Assembly (NCBI GenBank): GCA_041685075.1
Contig: JAWLGN010000221.1
Coordinates: 1 to 8,984 of the forward strand
Length of the DNA: 8,984 bases
Direction: 5' to 3'
From: JAMCRM01 sp041685075
Lineage (GTDB): Bacteria; Acidobacteriota; Terriglobia; Bryobacterales; Bryobacteraceae
Numbering within the stretch: position 1 is the stretch's first letter; the number at the start of each line of letters is the position of its first letter. The notes below the pieces were generated by a model. It did not search any database. It was not told the origin of the DNA and saw only the letters and a program-made list of their open reading frames with translations. Positions 6,486 through 8,984 of this stretch are shown one piece after another. A program made the translations under genes and the position numbers.

Positions 6486-8132
6486 ATGTCCATTCGCCCC
6501 GCTATTCTTTTGTTGACCGTGGCGCTGGCGTCCACCGCCGCGCCGCGCGAGTATAACGTGGTTGTTTACGGCTGCACCTCCGGCGCCATCACGGCGGCGG
6601 TGCAGGCCAGGCGCATGGGTAAATCGGTGATCATGGTCTGCCCGGAGCGCCACCTGGGCGGGCTCACCGCCGGCGGGCTGGGCTTCACCGACACCGGCAA
6701 CAAGGCCGTCATCGGCGGTCTCTCCCGCGAGTTCTATCACCGGGTCTGGCTTCACTACCAGAAGCCGGAAGCCTGGCGCTGGCAGAAGCGCGAGCAGTTC
6801 GGTAACCGCGGCCAGGGCACCGAAGCCATGGACCAGGTCCACCGCACCATGTGGATCTTCGAGCCGCATGTCGCCGAGGGTGTCTACGAAAACTGGATCC
6901 GGGAGATGAACATCCCGGTGGAGCGCAACGCCTGGCTCGACCGCGAGAAGGGCGTCCGCAAAGAGGGCAACCGCATCGTCGCCATCACCATGCTCGACGG
7001 CAGGACCTTCGCGGGCAGGATGTTCATCGACGCCACCTACGAGGGCGACCTGATGGCAACGGCGGGCGTGGACTACCACGTGGGGCGGGAATCCCGCGAC
7101 ACTTACGGCGAGCAGTGGGCCGGAGTGCAGACCGGCGTGCTGCACCACCGCCACCACTTCGGCGTTTTGAAAAAGCCCATCTCGCCCTATGTGGTGCCGG
7201 GCGATCCCTCGAGCGGCATCCTGCCACGCATCAGCCCCGACCCGCCCGGCGAGTACGGTCAGGGGGACCGCAAGGTGCAGGCCTACTGCTTCCGCATGTG
7301 CCTCACCCAGGTGCCCGCCAACCGCGTGCCCTTCCCCAAGCCGGCCGGCTACGATCCCGGGCAATACGAGCTGCTGCTGCGAATCTTCGAGGCCGGCTGG
7401 CGCGAAACCTTCGACAAGTTCGACGCTATCCCCAACGCCAAGACCGACACCAACAACCACGGCCCCTTCAGCACCGACAACATCGGCCGCAACTGGGACT
7501 ACCCGGAGGCCAGCTACGAGCGCCGGCGCGAAATCTTCCAGGAACACGTCCAGTACCAGCAGGGCCTGATGTACTTCATGGCCAACGACCCGCGCGTGCC
7601 CGAGGATGTGCGTACGGCTGTGGCGAAGTGGGGATTGGCCAAGGACGAGTTCACCGACAACGGCAACTGGCCGCACCAGTTGTACGTGCGGGAAGCGCGC
7701 CGCATGGTGGGCCGCTACGTGATGACCGAGCACGAACTGCTCAAACACCGTCCCACTCCGGAGCCGGTGGGAATGGGATCCTACGGCATCGACTCCCACA
7801 ACATCCAGCGCTACATCACGCCCGAGGGCTACGTGCAGAACGAGGGAGACATCGGGGTGAGCACCAAGGGTCCCTACCAGATCTCCTACGGATCGCTGGT
7901 GCCGAAGAAGGGACAGGTGACGAACCTGCTGGTTCCGGTCTGCGTCTCCAGCTCCCATATCGCCTACGGTTCGATCCGGATGGAGCCGGTATTCATGGTG
8001 TTGGGGCAGTCGGCCGCCACCGCCGCGGCGCTGGCCATCGATCAGCACATCGCCGTGCAGGACGTGCCCTACGAGAAGCTGCGGGAACGGCTGCTGGCCG
8101 ACGGGCAGGTGCTCGAATACCAGCGCAAGTGA
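6486..8132 (+). CDS. Exported FAD-dependent oxidoreductase (FAD_oxidored family), paralogue 2
   Basis: This 548-residue paralogue of the preceding gene probably arose by tandem duplication. In the stretch NLLVPVC...ALA(I/V), 27 of 39 residues are identical by direct count. It has a Sec-like signal peptide (MSIRPAILLLTVALASTAA) without twin arginines. The dinucleotide fold reads YNVVVYGCTSGAITAAV. Compared with paralogue 1, the third glycine position is A34 and the ribose-binding Glu position is C52 (VIMVCPERHLGG). About 21 extra residues, rich in Trp and Gln, are inserted at 83-123 (FYHRVW...TMW). Blocks shared with paralogue 1 include FIDATYEGDLMATAGVDYHVGRES, DSHN (436-439), and NLLVPVC (480-486) followed by SSSHIAY and RMEP. 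Two related but non-identical enzymes in one operon may act on related substrates or successive steps. Function beyond flavin-dependent oxidation is not known to me. The stop is 3 bp from a convergent reading frame. Confidence 0.9.
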   Translation: MSIRPAILLLTVALASTAAPREYNVVVYGCTSGAITAAVQARRMGKSVIMVCPERHLGGLTAGGLGFTDTGNKAVIGGLSREFYHRVWLHYQKPEAWRWQKREQFGNRGQGTEAMDQVHRTMWIFEPHVAEGVYENWIREMNIPVERNAWLDREKGVRKEGNRIVAITMLDGRTFAGRMFIDATYEGDLMATAGVDYHVGRESRDTYGEQWAGVQTGVLHHRHHFGVLKKPISPYVVPGDPSSGILPRISPDPPGEYGQGDRKVQAYCFRMCLTQVPANRVPFPKPAGYDPGQYELLLRIFEAGWRETFDKFDAIPNAKTDTNNHGPFSTDNIGRNWDYPEASYERRREIFQEHVQYQQGLMYFMANDPRVPEDVRTAVAKWGLAKDEFTDNGNWPHQLYVREARRMVGRYVMTEHELLKHRPTPEPVGMGSYGIDSHNIQRYITPEGYVQNEGDIGVSTKGPYQISYGSLVPKKGQVTNLLVPVCVSSSHIAYGSIRMEPVFMVLGQSAATAAALAIDQHIAVQDVPYEKLRERLLADGQVLEYQRK

Positions 8133-8135
8133 CCG

Positions 8136-8309
8136 TTACGACGTTCGCGGCCTGAGCGCGGCGTAGACGATTTCGGCAAGACTCGCCACGTCGAGCGGCC
8201 CCTCGGGCTGCGCGGGGGCGCGGTAGCCGGCCTCGCCGAGCCACCCCGCCAGCGCGGCGCCAGAGAGCGGGAGCGCCGGCAGTTCGGGCGAGATCGGCAA
8301 TTTTCGCAT
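8136..8309 (-). pseudogene. Short minus-strand reading frame (57 codons), likely 3' remnant of an unrecognised gene
   Basis: The minus strand reads MRKLPISPELPALPLSGAAL and continues through GWLGEAGYRAP to IVYAALRPRTS and a TAA at 8138-8136. Third codon positions are almost all G or C and the composition looks protein-like, whereas the plus strand here is broken by stops (for example TAG at 8224-8226). The frame ends 3 bp from the stop of the convergent oxidoreductase, the tight spacing expected of a real gene. The text looks like a C-terminal end rather than a whole small protein, and I do not recognise the family. The frame stays open rightward to about 8978, but there it is antisense to the TonB receptor, so the true upstream part seems to be missing. 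GAGG at a plausible distance before the ATG at 8309 leaves open that it is a small intact gene. Confidence 0.4.
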
Positions 8310-8910
8310 CGGCCGCCTCAACCGCCGCAACGACCGCGCCATCGACCAGAACGACATCTCCCAGCGGCTGGTGGTAAGCGGCGTCTTCGAGCTGCCCTTC
8401 GGGCGCGGCAAGCGCTTTGGCGCGGGCGTCCCCCGCGCGCTCGACCTGCTCATCGGCGGCTGGCAGGTCAATACCATCACCACCGCCCAGACCGGCGTGC
8501 CGCTGATTGTGCGGGGCGCCAACAACTTCGCCCTTAACTGGCCGAACGTGGTCCGGGATCCCACGCTGTACGGTGAAGACCGCGGGGTGTCGAAATGGTT
8601 CGATACCGGCGCCTTCGCCAACCCGCCCGATTTCGTGGTGGGGAACGTGCCCCGCACGCTGCCGAACACGCGCGGTCCGGGCATGGTGCAGGTGGATCTC
8701 TCGGGCTTCAAGACCTTCCGCATCGCCGAGGGCAAGGTGCTGGAATTTCGCGCCGAGGCGTTCAACTTCCTGAACCACGTGAATCCCAACAACCCCGGGG
8801 TGTCGTTCTCCCCCAATCGCCAGGGTGTGAACACGAGCGCGTCCTTCGGGGTGATCACGAGCGCGATGAAGGCCCGCAACATCCAACTCGGGCTGCGGCT
8901 GGCGTTCTGA
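8290..8910 (+). pseudogene. TonB-dependent receptor (Oar-like), C-terminal fragment without 5' part
   Basis: This is the last ~200 residues of an outer-membrane beta-barrel receptor of the acidobacterial carboxypeptidase-regulatory/TonB-dependent type, which normally exceeds 1,000 residues. Typical features are NDRAIDQNDISQRLVVSG, the strand VFELPFGRGKRF, LLIGGWQVNTITTAQTGVPL, NVPRTLPNTRGPGMVQVDLSGFKTF, EFRAEAFNFLNHVNPNNPGV and the terminal LQLRLAF-like end. Here it reads IQLGLRLAF with the C-terminal Phe needed for barrel assembly. The frame is open back only to 8227, after a TAG at 8224-8226, and receptor-like sequence begins around 8290-8305. The plug domain, N-terminal carboxypeptidase-like domain, signal peptide and most of the barrel are absent from the window. 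No start or ribosome site fits a functional protein. It is a relic of a rearrangement, or the left side of an assembly join. Confidence 0.85.
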
Positions 8911-8984
8911 TATGGAGCGACCTTGTCAAGCCCCTCCAGGTTTGATTGGGTTTTGATTTCGGCCGGCGTTCCGACCAACGGGAG
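8911..8984. other. Intergenic sequence after the receptor fragment
   Basis: No coding signal is seen in these 74 bp. They hold the small palindrome CTTGTCAAG (8922-8930) and the 7-base direct repeat TTTGATT at 8941-8947 and 8952-8958 (11-bp period). They are less GC-rich than the neighbouring genes. No terminator with a T-run is evident. Confidence 0.4.

Noticed and set aside
4773..8048. A 1,091-codon open frame antisense to both oxidoreductase genes
   Set aside because: It runs opposite two well-conserved family members that lie in the same frame. Its length follows from GC-rich codon bias, and its translation (His/Gly/Val/Ala-rich) shows no domain.
8371..8910. A GTG at 8371 as a genuine start of a short 179-residue protein
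   Set aside because: Receptor-like sequence continues upstream of it in the same frame (RAIDQNDISQRL), so this is an internal valine of a longer gene and not a start.
8310..8978. Continuation of the minus-strand frame to a 280-codon ORF
   Set aside because: From about 8310 rightward it is antisense to clear TonB-receptor sequence. Only the part left of the junction looks like real minus-strand coding.

Overview
The window is GC-rich and densely coding. It looks like a piece of a soil-type Acidobacteriota genome, probably Solibacter/Bryobacter-like. The clues are an Oar-like TonB-dependent outer-membrane receptor tail of the kind expanded in that phylum, two tandem exported FAD_oxidored-family enzymes, and Gram-negative envelope machinery. 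The phylum is an inference from gene content and no marker gene is present. I saw no tRNA, rRNA, CRISPR array or intact insertion sequence.

Left part, minus strand (1-4599). In transcription order this holds an MFS transporter (4599-3241), then after a 139-bp gap with a strong palindrome the lipoprotein adaptor of a tripartite efflux pump (3101-1899), then its RND inner-membrane pump. The pump starts at a GTG inside the end of the adaptor gene (1906) and runs off the left edge. Adaptor and pump are close relatives of AcrA/AcrB (HAE1 family). The outer-membrane channel is not in the window. The MFS gene may or may not be cotranscribed with the pump, because the palindrome lies between them.

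Middle, plus strand (4815-8132). Divergent from the MFS gene across a 215-bp control region are two adjacent paralogous FAD-dependent oxidoreductases with Sec-type signal peptides, 15 bp apart and in the same frame. A perfect TATAAT and a small 5'-UTR hairpin precede the first. The pair very probably forms an operon for periplasmic oxidation of an unknown, perhaps carbohydrate-like, substrate. The sugar-porter-like MFS protein next door is a plausible uptake partner, by context only.

Right part (8133-8984). A short minus-strand reading frame (8309-8136) ends three bases from the stop of the second oxidoreductase. Immediately beyond it, on the plus strand, lies only the C-terminal ~200 residues of a TonB-dependent receptor (to 8910). 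Both fragments lose their 5' parts at about the same place (roughly 8285-8310). This points to a rearrangement breakpoint or an assembly join, and it is the strangest spot in the window. Intergenic sequence follows to the right edge.
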